A stretch of 64,000 bases of DNA from Clostridiales bacterium (GTDB lineage Bacteria > Bacillota > Clostridia > Lachnospirales > Lachnospiraceae). A model generated the notes under the pieces. That model worked only from the letters and a program-made list of their open reading frames with translations, had not been told where the DNA came from and did not search any database. Below, piece by piece: positions 43,859 through 52,143 of the stretch. A program made the translations under genes and the position numbers. The DNA is taken from positions 79,455 through 143,454 of the forward strand of contig JAJBVD010000041.1 in the NCBI GenBank assembly GCA_020859985.1. Direction: 5' to 3'. How positions within the stretch are numbered: position 1 is the stretch's first letter; each line of letters begins with the position of its first letter.

Positions 43859-44344
43859 CTAATCAATCCACATGCCATCGGTATAACTAGACAGAGATTC
43901 CGTCGTACTGCCTTCTTTCGCAGAGTGAGCACCACACATTCGGTAATAATATCCACCCTCCACGGTAACCGTATTCGATGTCGATACATAATACGTGTTA
44001 TATTTTATCCCCGGCGTACCGGAATAAAAATTCACCCAGGTTCCATTTTTAAGCCGTTGCAAATAAGTATACACTTGTATTTTATCAACACTCTGCAATG
44101 CAGTCGTCGCACCACTTATCACGACTGTTCGTGTCCCCGTAAGTTTTATCGAGCCCGTACCACTTGCCAGATAGCTGTATCGTGCCTTTGGGTAGACGAT
44201 ACTATCCACTTCCGTCTCTTCCGTCAGCAACGAACCATCCACAACCGTCCCGAGCAGATCATCCGCAGCATAAGAGTGTAAAGTTCCAAATACCATACAC
44301 AACAAAAGCACAACCGCTATGATAATTTTTCCTTTCTTTTTCAT
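43859..44344 (-). CDS. Small secreted protein, DUF6147-like
   Basis: 161 residues. The signal peptide MKKKGKIIIAVVLLLCMV ... HSYA-AD is clear. The mature part, with GSLLTEETEVDS, ISGATTALQSVDKIQVYTYL, VEGGYYYRMCGAHSA and TESLSSYTDGMWI, resembles a family of small secreted clostridial proteins (DUF6147 as far as I recall) of unknown role, probably an all-beta fold. GGAGG lies before the start. The next gene downstream is the transglutaminase-like gene after a long gap; the upstream neighbour is the DUF4367 protein. Confidence 0.7.
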   Translation of the reverse strand: MKKKGKIIIAVVLLLCMVFGTLHSYAADDLLGTVVDGSLLTEETEVDSIVYPKARYSYLASGTGSIKLTGTRTVVISGATTALQSVDKIQVYTYLQRLKNGTWVNFYSGTPGIKYNTYYVSTSNTVTVEGGYYYRMCGAHSAKEGSTTESLSSYTDGMWID

Positions 44345-44410
44345 CTCCTCCCTCCTTTCTTGTCCACTTACAAAAATTATTATTAGCTGATCTGCCCTTT
44401 TGGTACAAAA

Positions 44411-45379
44411 TCAGGAAAGAAAATCGACGCCTTTCACGAGATTCTCCAATTCCTCAAGCGAAATACATCCGAGGATCACATATCGATAATCTCCATATTC
44501 AAATTCCGCCAGATACTGTTTTGACTCTTGATTCGAATTAATTGACCAGATACTTACTTCCGCCTCCAGCCAATTATCCGCAGTTTTCTCAAGCACCGTG
44601 TCATTATCTATAGCAAAATACATAGCCATATCTGTATCCACATTCTGCAAATATAGCTGAAGAATATGTCCTTCATAAGAATAAAACACACACGCTGCTG
44701 CATTTTCATCCTGAATCTCAAATTGGAGGTATTCCATCCCATCTGGCCAGTATACAAAATTTAATCCCGGAATTCCGGTTGCCTCTTCAATCTTCTCCAT
44801 CGCAGCCAGGCTTTCCGCTACCGTACTCTGTACGGAATCCTCCAGATTGTTTGTTGCCGTTCTGGTTGCAAGCACATCCGCCACCGTATCCCACATCCGC
44901 AGGATCACCCGCCTGCTTGCGCCAACATTCATACTCACATTAAAAAGCAGAACAAATGCTGCGGCCGCAGCTACACCGCGCGCTGCGAAACGCCAAAATT
45001 GTGATCTGCGCGCCTTTTTCTTTTCCTGCCGGCGCTGCTCTCTGCGTCCAAGCTCCAAAGCCTGACGATCATCCTCTGAGAGCAACCGATACACGTCGTC
45101 ATCCTCATCCGAATTCGGTTCAGAGCTGTTCTCCTCTTCTTCCCACTCGCCCATCTCTTTCAGGCGGGCGACGATTTTCTCATATCCATCATCCGAATCT
45201 GCGCTTTGTTCAAAGTCCGGATCTTCATTCATCCTTCGCTCGATCTCATCCGCTTCTTCCTGCAGATTCTTTAAAATAAAATCATCAATCTCAGGGTCGT
45301 CTGAGGTGTCATACGGAAAGCGTATCGGAATTATTTTTCGATTTTCATCCTTTTTGTTTTCTGTGCTCATGAGCCGCAA
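44411..45379 (-). CDS. DUF4367-type membrane protein, probable anti-sigma factor
   Basis: 322 residues. The start is either TTG 45379, with AAGAAGG about 6 bases before it, or ATG 45370. The first 125 residues are acidic and cytoplasmic, one membrane helix lies near 135-155 (AARGVAAAAAFVLLFNVSM), and an extracellular DUF4367 domain ends the protein (GLNFVYWPDGMEYLQFEI). DUF4367 proteins usually pair with a sigma factor as anti-sigma proteins. The likely partner is at 46661-47197, but murG on the opposite strand lies between them. Confidence 0.75.
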   Translation of the reverse strand: MRLMSTENKKDENRKIIPIRFPYDTSDDPEIDDFILKNLQEEADEIERRMNEDPDFEQSADSDDGYEKIVARLKEMGEWEEEENSSEPNSDEDDDVYRLLSEDDRQALELGRREQRRQEKKKARRSQFWRFAARGVAAAAAFVLLFNVSMNVGASRRVILRMWDTVADVLATRTATNNLEDSVQSTVAESLAAMEKIEEATGIPGLNFVYWPDGMEYLQFEIQDENAAACVFYSYEGHILQLYLQNVDTDMAMYFAIDNDTVLEKTADNWLEAEVSIWSINSNQESKQYLAEFEYGDYRYVILGCISLEELENLVKGVDFLS

Positions 45380-45450
45380 AGTCCCTTCTTGACTTTTTTA
45401 CGATAGTGGTTAAACTGTAATCATCTTAATTCAAAGACCTGGAGGTTCTT

Positions 45451-46518
45451 ATGAAGCGAATTGTTCTCACCGGCGGCGGTACCGCCGGACACGTTACGCC
45501 TAATATTGCCCTTGTTCCGCGGCTGCGGGAGCTGGGCTACGACATTCATTATATCGGTTCTTATACCGGCATTGAAAAACAGCTGATCGAGGCTCTTGAT
45601 ATCCCTTACTACGGTATATCTTCCGGAAAGCTTCGCCGGTATTTTGATCTCAAAAACTTTTCTGATCCTTTCCGTGTCGTGAAAGGATATTTTGAAGCCA
45701 AAAAAATTCTGAAAAAGCTTCAGCCGGACATTATTTTCTCAAAAGGCGGCTTTGTCGCCGTTCCGGTCGTACAGGCCGCAAAAGGACTTCATATTCCGGT
45801 CATCATCCACGAATCTGACATGACACCCGGTCTGGCAAACCGCCTCGCCATCCCTGCAGCCACGAAAGTCTGCTGCAACTTCCCCGAGACGCTCGCTTCT
45901 CTGCCGGAGGGCAAGGCTGTACTCACCGGCTCCCCCATCCGCCGTGAGCTGCATGACGGGGATCGTCTTGCAGGACTGAAGCTCTGTGGTTTTTCTGCTG
46001 AAAAACCGGTGCTTCTGATCATCGGCGGCAGCCAGGGTTCTGTGGCTGTGAATCAGGCGATCCGCGGCATCCTGCCCGAGCTCCTGAAGACATTTCAGAT
46101 TGTTCATCTCTGCGGCAAGGGAAATCTTGACGCCAACCTGAATGGCACGACCGGCTACGTGCAGTATGAGTATATCCAAAAGGAGCTTCCGGATCTTTTC
46201 GCCCTCGCCGATGTTGTAGTCTCCCGGGCCGGCGCAAACGCGATCTGCGAGCTTCTGGATCTTCGCAAGCCCAGTCTCCTGATCCCGCTGCCGTCATCCT
46301 CCAGCCGAGGCGACCAGATTCTGAACGCACGCTCTTTTGAAAAGCAGGGCTTCAGCAAGGTGCTGATGGAAGATACAATCACACCGGAGCTTCTTCTTTC
46401 TGCCATTTTGGAGCTTTATCATGATCGACAGACCTACATCACGGCAATGGAACACAGTGGCGCCAGCGACGCAATTGCAACGATCACGAACCTGATTGAG
46501 GAAATCGTGCAGGCGTAA
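45451..46518 (+). CDS. murG: MurG-like undecaprenyl-PP-MurNAc-pentapeptide GlcNAc transferase
   Basis: 355 residues with TGGAGG before the ATG. GGGTAGHVTPNIALVPRL is the N-terminal donor/acceptor loop, GGFVAVPVVQAA and IIHESDMTPGLANR are lipid I-side motifs, and GGSQGSVAVN with SRAGANAICE bind UDP-GlcNAc. It makes lipid II at the inner membrane face. The gene is not in a dcw cluster, as is common in Lachnospiraceae, which may carry a second copy. It lies opposite to the sigma and DUF4367 genes on either side. Confidence 0.9.
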   Translation: MKRIVLTGGGTAGHVTPNIALVPRLRELGYDIHYIGSYTGIEKQLIEALDIPYYGISSGKLRRYFDLKNFSDPFRVVKGYFEAKKILKKLQPDIIFSKGGFVAVPVVQAAKGLHIPVIIHESDMTPGLANRLAIPAATKVCCNFPETLASLPEGKAVLTGSPIRRELHDGDRLAGLKLCGFSAEKPVLLIIGGSQGSVAVNQAIRGILPELLKTFQIVHLCGKGNLDANLNGTTGYVQYEYIQKELPDLFALADVVVSRAGANAICELLDLRKPSLLIPLPSSSSRGDQILNARSFEKQGFSKVLMEDTITPELLLSAILELYHDRQTYITAMEHSGASDAIATITNLIEEIVQA

Positions 46519-46605
46519 CTTCCATCATACTTTACCAAAAATTTCCGCGGACATAGTCTCCAAGGTTCTATGCCCCAAAATTTCACAGGCACAATTCTCT
46601 TCGCT

Positions 46606-46637
46606 CTGTGTCACCAGCCATCAAGCCGGTGACACAG
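46606..46637. other. Perfect 10-bp inverted repeat after murG
   Basis: CTGTGTCACC and GGTGACACAG enclose a 12-nt loop between the convergent murG and sigma-factor genes. No U-run follows on either side, so it is an atypical terminator at best. Confidence 0.5.
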
Positions 46638-46660
46638 GTCAATATTACTTTTACTGTTTC

Positions 46661-47197
46661 TTATGATTCCGACTGGCCTTTTCTGTATTCATCCCAGAAC
46701 GTCTTTCTGACAAACGCTCTTGCTCTGGAAATCCTTGAACGCAGCACGGAAACCGTAATATTCAGCCGTTCCGCGGCCTCTGCATAGGAAAGCTCTTCCA
46801 CAAAGCAGAGCTCAATCGCCTCATACCACTGCACATTGAATTCCTTCACCCGACGCAGAATATGACTGGTCAGCTCCTGCATGGCAAGACGCTCTTCATA
46901 TAAAATCACACTCTCATCCACGAGAAGATTGTTGACCTCTGCCTGACTGGCATCCATCAACAGTTCGCCCCACCGTTCTTTTCCCCGCAGATGATCTACG
47001 ACCCTGTTCTTCGCACAGCGCACCAGCCAGACTTTTTCTGCTTCCGGCCTTATCTTTTCCATGTGCACATAAAAATCGCAGAATACCTGCTGCGTAATCT
47101 CTTCCGCAAGCAGGCTATCCGACGTTTTCTCCAGAACCACATACTTTACCAGTCTCTGGTACTTCTGAAAGCACACTTTAAACCTCTCGTTTTTCAT
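46661..47197 (-). CDS. Sigma-70 family (ECF-like) RNA polymerase sigma factor
   Basis: 178 residues from ATG 47197, where GAGGG lies 8 bases upstream; the frame is open to a GTG at 47233. Region 2 (KYVVLEKTSDSLLAEEITQQVFCDFY, in parts) and region 4 (VEELSYAEAAERLNITVSVLRSRISRARAF, in parts) are recognisable, with no region 1 or 3. It would direct polymerase to a small stress regulon. It follows the HIT gene closely on the minus strand. The DUF4367 protein at 44411-45379 is the probable anti-sigma partner. Confidence 0.85.
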   Translation of the reverse strand: MKNERFKVCFQKYQRLVKYVVLEKTSDSLLAEEITQQVFCDFYVHMEKIRPEAEKVWLVRCAKNRVVDHLRGKERWGELLMDASQAEVNNLLVDESVILYEERLAMQELTSHILRRVKEFNVQWYEAIELCFVEELSYAEAAERLNITVSVLRSRISRARAFVRKTFWDEYRKGQSES

Positions 47198-47238
47198 ACC
47201 CGTTTCCCTCATCATTTGTAAATACACTCCCACTCCGC

Positions 47239-47643
47239 TTATTGAAATAATTTCAGAATTTCCTCTTTCTCTGCCTCGCTAAGCTCTCCCGGCTGCCATG
47301 TGACATTTACGGTATCATTCTGGTACCTGGGGATCAGATGAATATGAAAATGATCGACAGTCTGCCCCGCCGCCGCACCATTGTTCTGAACCAGATTCAA
47401 TCCATCCGCATGAAGCCCCTCTTTCAGGCACGCCGCGACTCTCTTTGCCACTACAAGCGCCTTCTGCGCGGTCTCATCCGGTAGTTCAAAAAGATTCGCC
47501 GCATGGGTCTTCGGTAATACCAGCGCATGCCCCTTCGAAGCCGGCCCCAGATCCAGAATCACACGGAAGTCTTCATCTTCGTACAGTGTCGCCGACGGGA
47601 TCTCTCCCCTCGCAATTTTACAGAAAATACAGTTCTCCTCCAA
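47239..47643 (-). CDS. HIT family nucleotide hydrolase
   Basis: 134 residues with a TTG start at 47643 preceded by AGAAGGG; no ATG fits the domain start. The zinc pair CIFCKI is at the N-terminus and the histidine triad reads HFHIHLIP. HIT proteins of this group (Hinf/YcfF-like) split purine nucleotide phosphoramidates or sulfates. It is transcribed ahead of the sigma factor gene. Confidence 0.93.
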   Translation of the reverse strand: MEENCIFCKIARGEIPSATLYEDEDFRVILDLGPASKGHALVLPKTHAANLFELPDETAQKALVVAKRVAACLKEGLHADGLNLVQNNGAAAGQTVDHFHIHLIPRYQNDTVNVTWQPGELSEAEKEEILKLFQ

Positions 47644-47786
47644 AATAATCCCTTCTTTCCTCAGGTTATTGCAGTGCAGTTTCCGGGCTGCATTGCGTAA
47701 ATACAGGTACTTGTGGTTACATTACCATCTCACATACTATATATTTTATATTATGAAGAATGTCGAAAAATGTCAATCGAATCTTC

Positions 47787-47815
47787 TTGCTATTTCGAAA
47801 AAATAATGCTAGACT
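47787..47815 (+). promoter_or_regulatory. Promoter of the histidine kinase gene
   Basis: TTGCTA (47787-47792) and TAGACT (47810-47815) are 17 bp apart, 40 bp before the ATG. Confidence 0.55.
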
Positions 47816-47855
47816 CACTACCATTCAAAAATCAAACGAAAGAAGTACGTGAGTT

Positions 47856-48716
47856 ATGACAACATTCAATAAAGCCTTTGCCGGCGCCCGCACACAGGTC
47901 ACCGGCGCCCCCGCTGCAGACATCTCCACCATGGACCAATTGATTACAGAAGCATCTGCCGCAGACGTAAGGTCAGCTTCAGAAGCAGAAGCAAAATATC
48001 GCCGCTGGATTTCCTGCCTTTCTCACGAAGTCCGCAATCCCCTTACTCTGATTTACAGTTCCTTGCAGATTCTGGAGAAAGACTATCCCTGCGTCAAGGC
48101 TTCGCCTCTCTGGGAACAGACCAAGAGTGACGTCCAATATCTGATCCGGCTTCTGAAGGATTCTTCAGCAGTGACCAGAGAATATCAGCCAAGGTTTACC
48201 GAATTCTCGCTGCAGGAGTTTTTTCAGGAGCTCACTGTCTCCGTACAGCCTTTGCTTGACGAGCACCGGATTCAGCTCGACAACCGCGTCGCCCGCAGCG
48301 ATGCAGACGATGCAGTACCAGAGCTTTTCATCTGCGCAGATCGGGAACGGCTCAAGGAGGCGCTGACAAATCTTCTGGTCAACGCAGTCGATGCTCTGTC
48401 CTCCCTTTCGGACTCTGACAGCCGTCAGATCTGTCTGGATGCCGGCCTCGCAGACAGCGCAGGACGCACTGTCTTTCTTCATGTAAAAGACAACGGTCCT
48501 GGTATTCCCGACGAATACCTTGATACGCTCTTTGATCCGTTCATCACACATAAGTCAAACGGCACCGGGCTGGGACTTTCCATCGTCCGCAATATTGCCG
48601 GACTGCACGGCGGCACTGTCTCAGTCAGGACCAGCACAGCGCCTGCGGATTCTTTTACAGATTTTTGCCTTTGCATTCCTTCCGGATCAGTCATTCCCCC
48701 GCGGAGCGTTTTATGA
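47856..48716 (+). CDS. Soluble sensor histidine kinase
   Basis: 286 residues without a membrane helix. HisKA has SHEVRNPLTLIYSSL (phosphoacceptor His near residue 56), and the HATPase domain has NLLVNAVDAL, DNGPGIPDEYLDTLF and GTGLGLSIVRNIAGLHGG. The N-terminal 45 residues show no PAS or GAF domain. No response regulator gene is adjacent, so it is an orphan, like the kinases that feed the sporulation phosphorelay; that role is only a guess. Its input would have to come from a partner protein. Confidence 0.85.
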   Translation: MTTFNKAFAGARTQVTGAPAADISTMDQLITEASAADVRSASEAEAKYRRWISCLSHEVRNPLTLIYSSLQILEKDYPCVKASPLWEQTKSDVQYLIRLLKDSSAVTREYQPRFTEFSLQEFFQELTVSVQPLLDEHRIQLDNRVARSDADDAVPELFICADRERLKEALTNLLVNAVDALSSLSDSDSRQICLDAGLADSAGRTVFLHVKDNGPGIPDEYLDTLFDPFITHKSNGTGLGLSIVRNIAGLHGGTVSVRTSTAPADSFTDFCLCIPSGSVIPPRSVL

Positions 48717-48730
48717 TATAGGGAACGATG

Positions 48731-49366
48731 TTATCCCTGAAAATCCTCCACCGGAATCCGTACCTTAAAGGTCAGTTTCCGGTGAAACAGCATTGCCAGC
48801 AAAAATCCGCTGGCCATTCCTCCAATATGCGCACAGTTGTCCACTCCGGTGGCCGTCAGACCCTGCAGCACGGACAGCGACGCCATCAGGAACATTCGCC
48901 GTCTCGTATAAGCCGGAACTCTCCCTTTATTCAGAACTATCACAGCGACCAGCGCGCCGATCACAGCAAAAATCGCCCCGGAAGCTCCAGCCGAAACACT
49001 ATACTCACCCGTATGCATATCGTATGCCACAGACACAATGTTTCCAATGAGTCCGCCTCCAAAATAGATGACCAGAAAGCGCAGCTTTCCTGCTATTTTC
49101 TCCAGTTCATCTCCCAGAAACAGAAGAACCAGCATATTATTAAACAGATGCCGAACCCCAAAGTGCAAAAACATACAGGTAAACAGCCTGTAATACTGTC
49201 CGCCCTCTACCACATAAGGGCCATAGTTTGCGCCATGCAATACCATAAAGTAGCCATTTTCTGTATTACCCATAATGCCAAGCACAAGAAATACAACAAT
49301 ATTGGTCAGAACTATCGCCAGATTAACCGGCTGTCGTGATTTTATAAAATCAATTGCTTCCTGCAT
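48731..49366 (-). CDS. Rhomboid family intramembrane serine protease
   Basis: 211 residues from ATG 49366, with GGGAGG 5 bases upstream; the longer frame to 49438 lacks a ribosome site. Six membrane helices; the Ser of GASGAIFA (S129) and the His of AHIGGMASG (H180) form the catalytic dyad, and HLFNNMLVL is the conserved helix 2 motif. It cleaves membrane segments of partner proteins. It is the last gene of the Tad run, 79 bp after the FHA gene, so it may process a pilus or signalling component; this is inference. Confidence 0.88.
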   Translation of the reverse strand: MQEAIDFIKSRQPVNLAIVLTNIVVFLVLGIMGNTENGYFMVLHGANYGPYVVEGGQYYRLFTCMFLHFGVRHLFNNMLVLLFLGDELEKIAGKLRFLVIYFGGGLIGNIVSVAYDMHTGEYSVSAGASGAIFAVIGALVAVIVLNKGRVPAYTRRRMFLMASLSVLQGLTATGVDNCAHIGGMASGFLLAMLFHRKLTFKVRIPVEDFQG

Positions 49367-49445
49367 TTCTTCCTCCCGCAAATAAACGTTTTCATGAAAA
49401 TCGGTATCAGAATAACATGTTTTCTCTGCGGGCGTCAATAGGATG

Positions 49446-50918
49446 TCAAAAGGCTAAGGGATGGCTTCCTTTCACAACACGATATTCTATCTGGGCAAAA
49501 GCCACAGTATCTCCTTCCAGAATCTCACATTCCTCCTGCGGTTCCAGCCGCCTTCCGTTCACAAAAGTACCATTCTTACTGTTTAAATCCTTCAGATAAC
49601 ACTGACCTTGTCTCACCTGAATCCGCGCATGCATACGGCTCACAGTTGAAACATTCAGGATCACATCTGCTTCTCCCCTTATTTTACCGATATAGATGGG
49701 ATTAAGTTCAGGCAGAATTTCCGGATATTCTTCCTTTGATTCTGCATCAGAACAGCATATCAATCTGAGTGTCCTGTCCTCTTCTTTCGGAATCAGGCAG
49801 CGCGTTTCTTCAATGGGCTCAATTTCCTTTTCCTCTTCGCTATCCTGATATACCTCCTGCAGCATTTTCCGATACTCTTCACTTTCCTCCTCTTCATCCC
49901 ATTCTTCCGGCACCGTTTTTTGCTTATGCAACAGTCTGCGGTTCAGCAAAATCTCCACCGACAGCAATAGAAAAAAACACCCTCCGCATTCTGTCAGGCT
50001 CAGCATTCCGCCGATAACCAGAATTTCCAGTACGGCCGTCAAGGCCAGTAGACTCAACAAAACCGCCGGATGAACCTTTGAAAAAATATATTCTGCCAGC
50101 CGTTCTCCTTTTCCGCTTTTACTACTTTTGCTGCCTTTACCACTTCTGCCGCCTCCAGCGCTTTTGCTGCTATTATCTCCTATATCATTCTTGCCATCCT
50201 CGCCGTTCCTTTCTCCCTTCTTGCCCCGCTCCCAGTGCACCGTATATGGTTCCTGATATAATGTAAAATCTTCCGTCCCATCAGGATTCTCCTGTGCGTC
50301 ATATCCGCCGTTTACTCCCCGATCGAACGATCCGCCGCCAGAAACAGATGAAGCCTTCAAGGCTGCCTTCCCTGTGGTACCGCCAAATGTTGTCAGAATA
50401 TCCTTTAAAGTCTCCGCCAGGCTGAAATTCTCACCGGATGCCTGTTCGAAAAAACCATATCCGAGCGCTACTGCCTGACGGTCCCGATGATCCAGCCGTT
50501 TCAGGATAAATTCTGAAAGCATCCGGATCGGGCACTCCTCCTCCTTTACATAGTAGCACAAAAGTAAGGCTTTTCGCTCCGGCTGCACGTAGATGAGCTC
50601 AGGAGCAAAAAGAAGCCGCTGCGGGGAGAGCAGATATTTCCTCATAGTTTCGAGCGTATCGCATATTCCCGACAAAATATACAGAATATCCTGATAACCC
50701 ATCACCTTTTTCTCATACACACTTTCCAGCGTCTGTTTTGATGTAATCTCATAATGCAGATATAATTTCCCATCTCTTCTGGATTCATGCATGGGAAGAA
50801 GGCCCTTCACCTGATTCTGTTCTGCCATTCGCAGCCCATAATCCTCATCCGTCTCCGCGTCAGGCACTTCCAGGATCAGATAATTGTTCTGGAGATCTCT
50901 TTTATATTCTGCTTTCAC
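49446..50918 (-). CDS. FHA domain protein with DUF6382-like N-terminus
   Basis: 490 residues. The first ~180 residues (YLILEVPDAETDEDYGLRMA ... YILSGICDTLETMRKYLL) match the kinase-like DUF6382 domain seen in Tad loci of Clostridia. A Gly/Ser/Lys-rich linker leads to two hydrophobic segments around residues 285-335. The C-terminal FHA domain (about 400-480) has IYIGKIRGEADVILNVSTVSR and LNSKNGTFVNG, the phosphothreonine-binding pattern. It is membrane-anchored and would read out Ser/Thr phosphorylation at the pilus machine. Confidence 0.82.
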   Translation of the reverse strand: MKAEYKRDLQNNYLILEVPDAETDEDYGLRMAEQNQVKGLLPMHESRRDGKLYLHYEITSKQTLESVYEKKVMGYQDILYILSGICDTLETMRKYLLSPQRLLFAPELIYVQPERKALLLCYYVKEEECPIRMLSEFILKRLDHRDRQAVALGYGFFEQASGENFSLAETLKDILTTFGGTTGKAALKASSVSGGGSFDRGVNGGYDAQENPDGTEDFTLYQEPYTVHWERGKKGERNGEDGKNDIGDNSSKSAGGGRSGKGSKSSKSGKGERLAEYIFSKVHPAVLLSLLALTAVLEILVIGGMLSLTECGGCFFLLLSVEILLNRRLLHKQKTVPEEWDEEEESEEYRKMLQEVYQDSEEEKEIEPIEETRCLIPKEEDRTLRLICCSDAESKEEYPEILPELNPIYIGKIRGEADVILNVSTVSRMHARIQVRQGQCYLKDLNSKNGTFVNGRRLEPQEECEILEGDTVAFAQIEYRVVKGSHPLAF

Positions 50919-50952
50919 CGTATCCTCCTATCAATAATTCTTCGATTCCGCA

Positions 50953-51075
50953 AATCAATCTGCATCCTCGCCGAATAGTCCTCCCGCCCCATGAATCAGT
51001 CTGCGTCTTCGCCAAGCAGTTCTCTCGCTCCATGAATCAGTCTGCATCCTCGCTGAGCAATTCTCCCGCTCCGCG
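50953..51075. repeat. Three 41-bp tandem copies of the tadE gene end
   Basis: 50953-50993, 50994-51034 and 51035-51075 are over 80% identical. The last unit is inside the reading frame and contains the stop codon; the others lie downstream of it, copying the final 12 codons and stop. Confidence 0.85.
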
Positions 51076-51642
51076 TATCAGCCTTATGGTATTGGTGGGA
51101 TCCATGATCTGACTGCTCCAGGAGCTCTGGACAGATAGTTCGCCATTCACCAGATATTCCATCGCAAATCCCGGAACCGGATAAACCGCACTCCAGGTCG
51201 CTTCCGCCTCGTCCTCCCCAACAGACACCTTTCCGGAAAGCTCCCTGCTTCCGAGGAATCTTGACGCGCTCACCTGAGATTTTGCCGACATGGCCGCGGA
51301 GGTTCTTGCACTGTTCGTTGCATAATTGCTCCCAAGAACAGCCGTCTCGCATGCAATGCTCTGAAGCGCCGCCCGATCATGTACATAAAATGTCGCTATC
51401 AGCAACGAAGCCAGAATCAGTATTGTGATCGATACAACAGCAGCAGCCTCAACCGTATAGCTTCCACGCCAGCTCGCGCCCGGCAATCCCCGATTCCGGT
51501 CTTTTTTCAGTCTTCGTAAGTACGGGATACTGTCCTGAAAAGTTACCGGTCTTCTCTTTCCGAAGAGACACCTGCACAATGTCCTCTTCATGCTCAGCCT
51601 TATTATCTGACTGGTTGTTCCATACAAACTTCGCCTTGTCAT
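51037..51642 (-). CDS. TadE-like pseudopilin
   Basis: 201 residues from ATG 51642, whose ATGA overlaps the stop of the prepilin peptidase gene. The frame is open further upstream to 51819, but that part overlaps the peptidase. After a basic leader, GASWRGSYTVEAAAVVSI and ITILILASLLIATF make the TadE helix with the prepilin-type glycine-Ser/Tyr-Thr-Val-Glu motif. Residues about 32-42 (PVTFQDSIPYL) are encoded by a copy of the dispersed type 2 repeat. The last 12 codons belong to a three-copy 41-bp tandem repeat. It is a minor pilin of the Tad pilus. Confidence 0.8.
   Translation of the reverse strand: MTRRSLYGTTSQIIRLSMKRTLCRCLFGKRRPVTFQDSIPYLRRLKKDRNRGLPGASWRGSYTVEAAAVVSITILILASLLIATFYVHDRAALQSIACETAVLGSNYATNSARTSAAMSAKSQVSASRFLGSRELSGKVSVGEDEAEATWSAVYPVPGFAMEYLVNGELSVQSSWSSQIMDPTNTIRLIRGAGELLSEDAD
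51513..51546. repeat. Type 2 dispersed element inside the tadE reading frame
   Basis: On the minus strand it reads GTAACTTTTCAGGACAGTA and then ends in CGTACTTACGAAG, close to the copy at 40407-40447. It is in frame and contributes 11 residues to the leader. Confidence 0.65.
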
Positions 51643-52064
51643 AACAGCATCCCCAGCCCCTGCACAACTGCTCCCGCCAGTAAAAAAGGCACAAACGGAA
51701 TTCCTGCTTTTTTCTTTCCTTTCCGAAAACAAATCAGCCAGAGCGCCCATATTCCCACGCAGAAAAACGCGGTAAACATGACTGCCAGTACTCTTTCCGA
51801 GCCCAATGAAAACCCGCACGACAGGATTAAAAACGCATCTCCATAACCCATCGCCTCATGCGTTCCCGCCGACATCAGCAGACAGCCGGCCCCGGGCACC
51901 AGCCCCATCAGTACCGACCAGAGCACATTGTCCCGCAAAGCAAGATGAACGATCAGTGCCAGAATCAGGTGCGCCGCAATTACGCTTTTGTAGATTTTCC
52001 TCCATCGAACATCCGTGTAGGTACAGATTGCAAGCACCACACATGTCATTACATATTGAACCAT
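51639..52064 (-). CDS. Prepilin peptidase, A24 (TadV/CpaA-like), first copy
   Basis: 141 residues from ATG 52064, the one after AGAGGAG; 52088 is an alternative. Five or six membrane helices. The first catalytic aspartate is in CTYTDVRWRKI and the second in GYGDAFLILS (usually GxGD), so both are present. There is no methyltransferase domain. It is one of two A24 peptidases in the locus, the other at 59738-60223. Its end overlaps the start of the TadE gene. Confidence 0.85.
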   Translation of the reverse strand: MVQYVMTCVVLAICTYTDVRWRKIYKSVIAAHLILALIVHLALRDNVLWSVLMGLVPGAGCLLMSAGTHEAMGYGDAFLILSCGFSLGSERVLAVMFTAFFCVGIWALWLICFRKGKKKAGIPFVPFLLAGAVVQGLGMLL

Positions 52065-52086
52065 TTTCCCATTTTCTCCTCTCATC

Positions 52087-52113
52087 ATAACTGTTCCGTA
52101 CCTTCACAGATAC
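52087..52113. repeat. 27-bp dispersed palindrome, copy 6
   Basis: ATAACTGTTCCGTACC then TTCACAGATAC. It is followed directly by a stretch like the type 2 right end (TTTCCTGAATAGCTG). It lies between the TadE gene at 52144 and the peptidase gene. Confidence 0.7.
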
Positions 52114-52143
52114 AAAACACTTTCCTGAATAGCTGTTTCTCAC

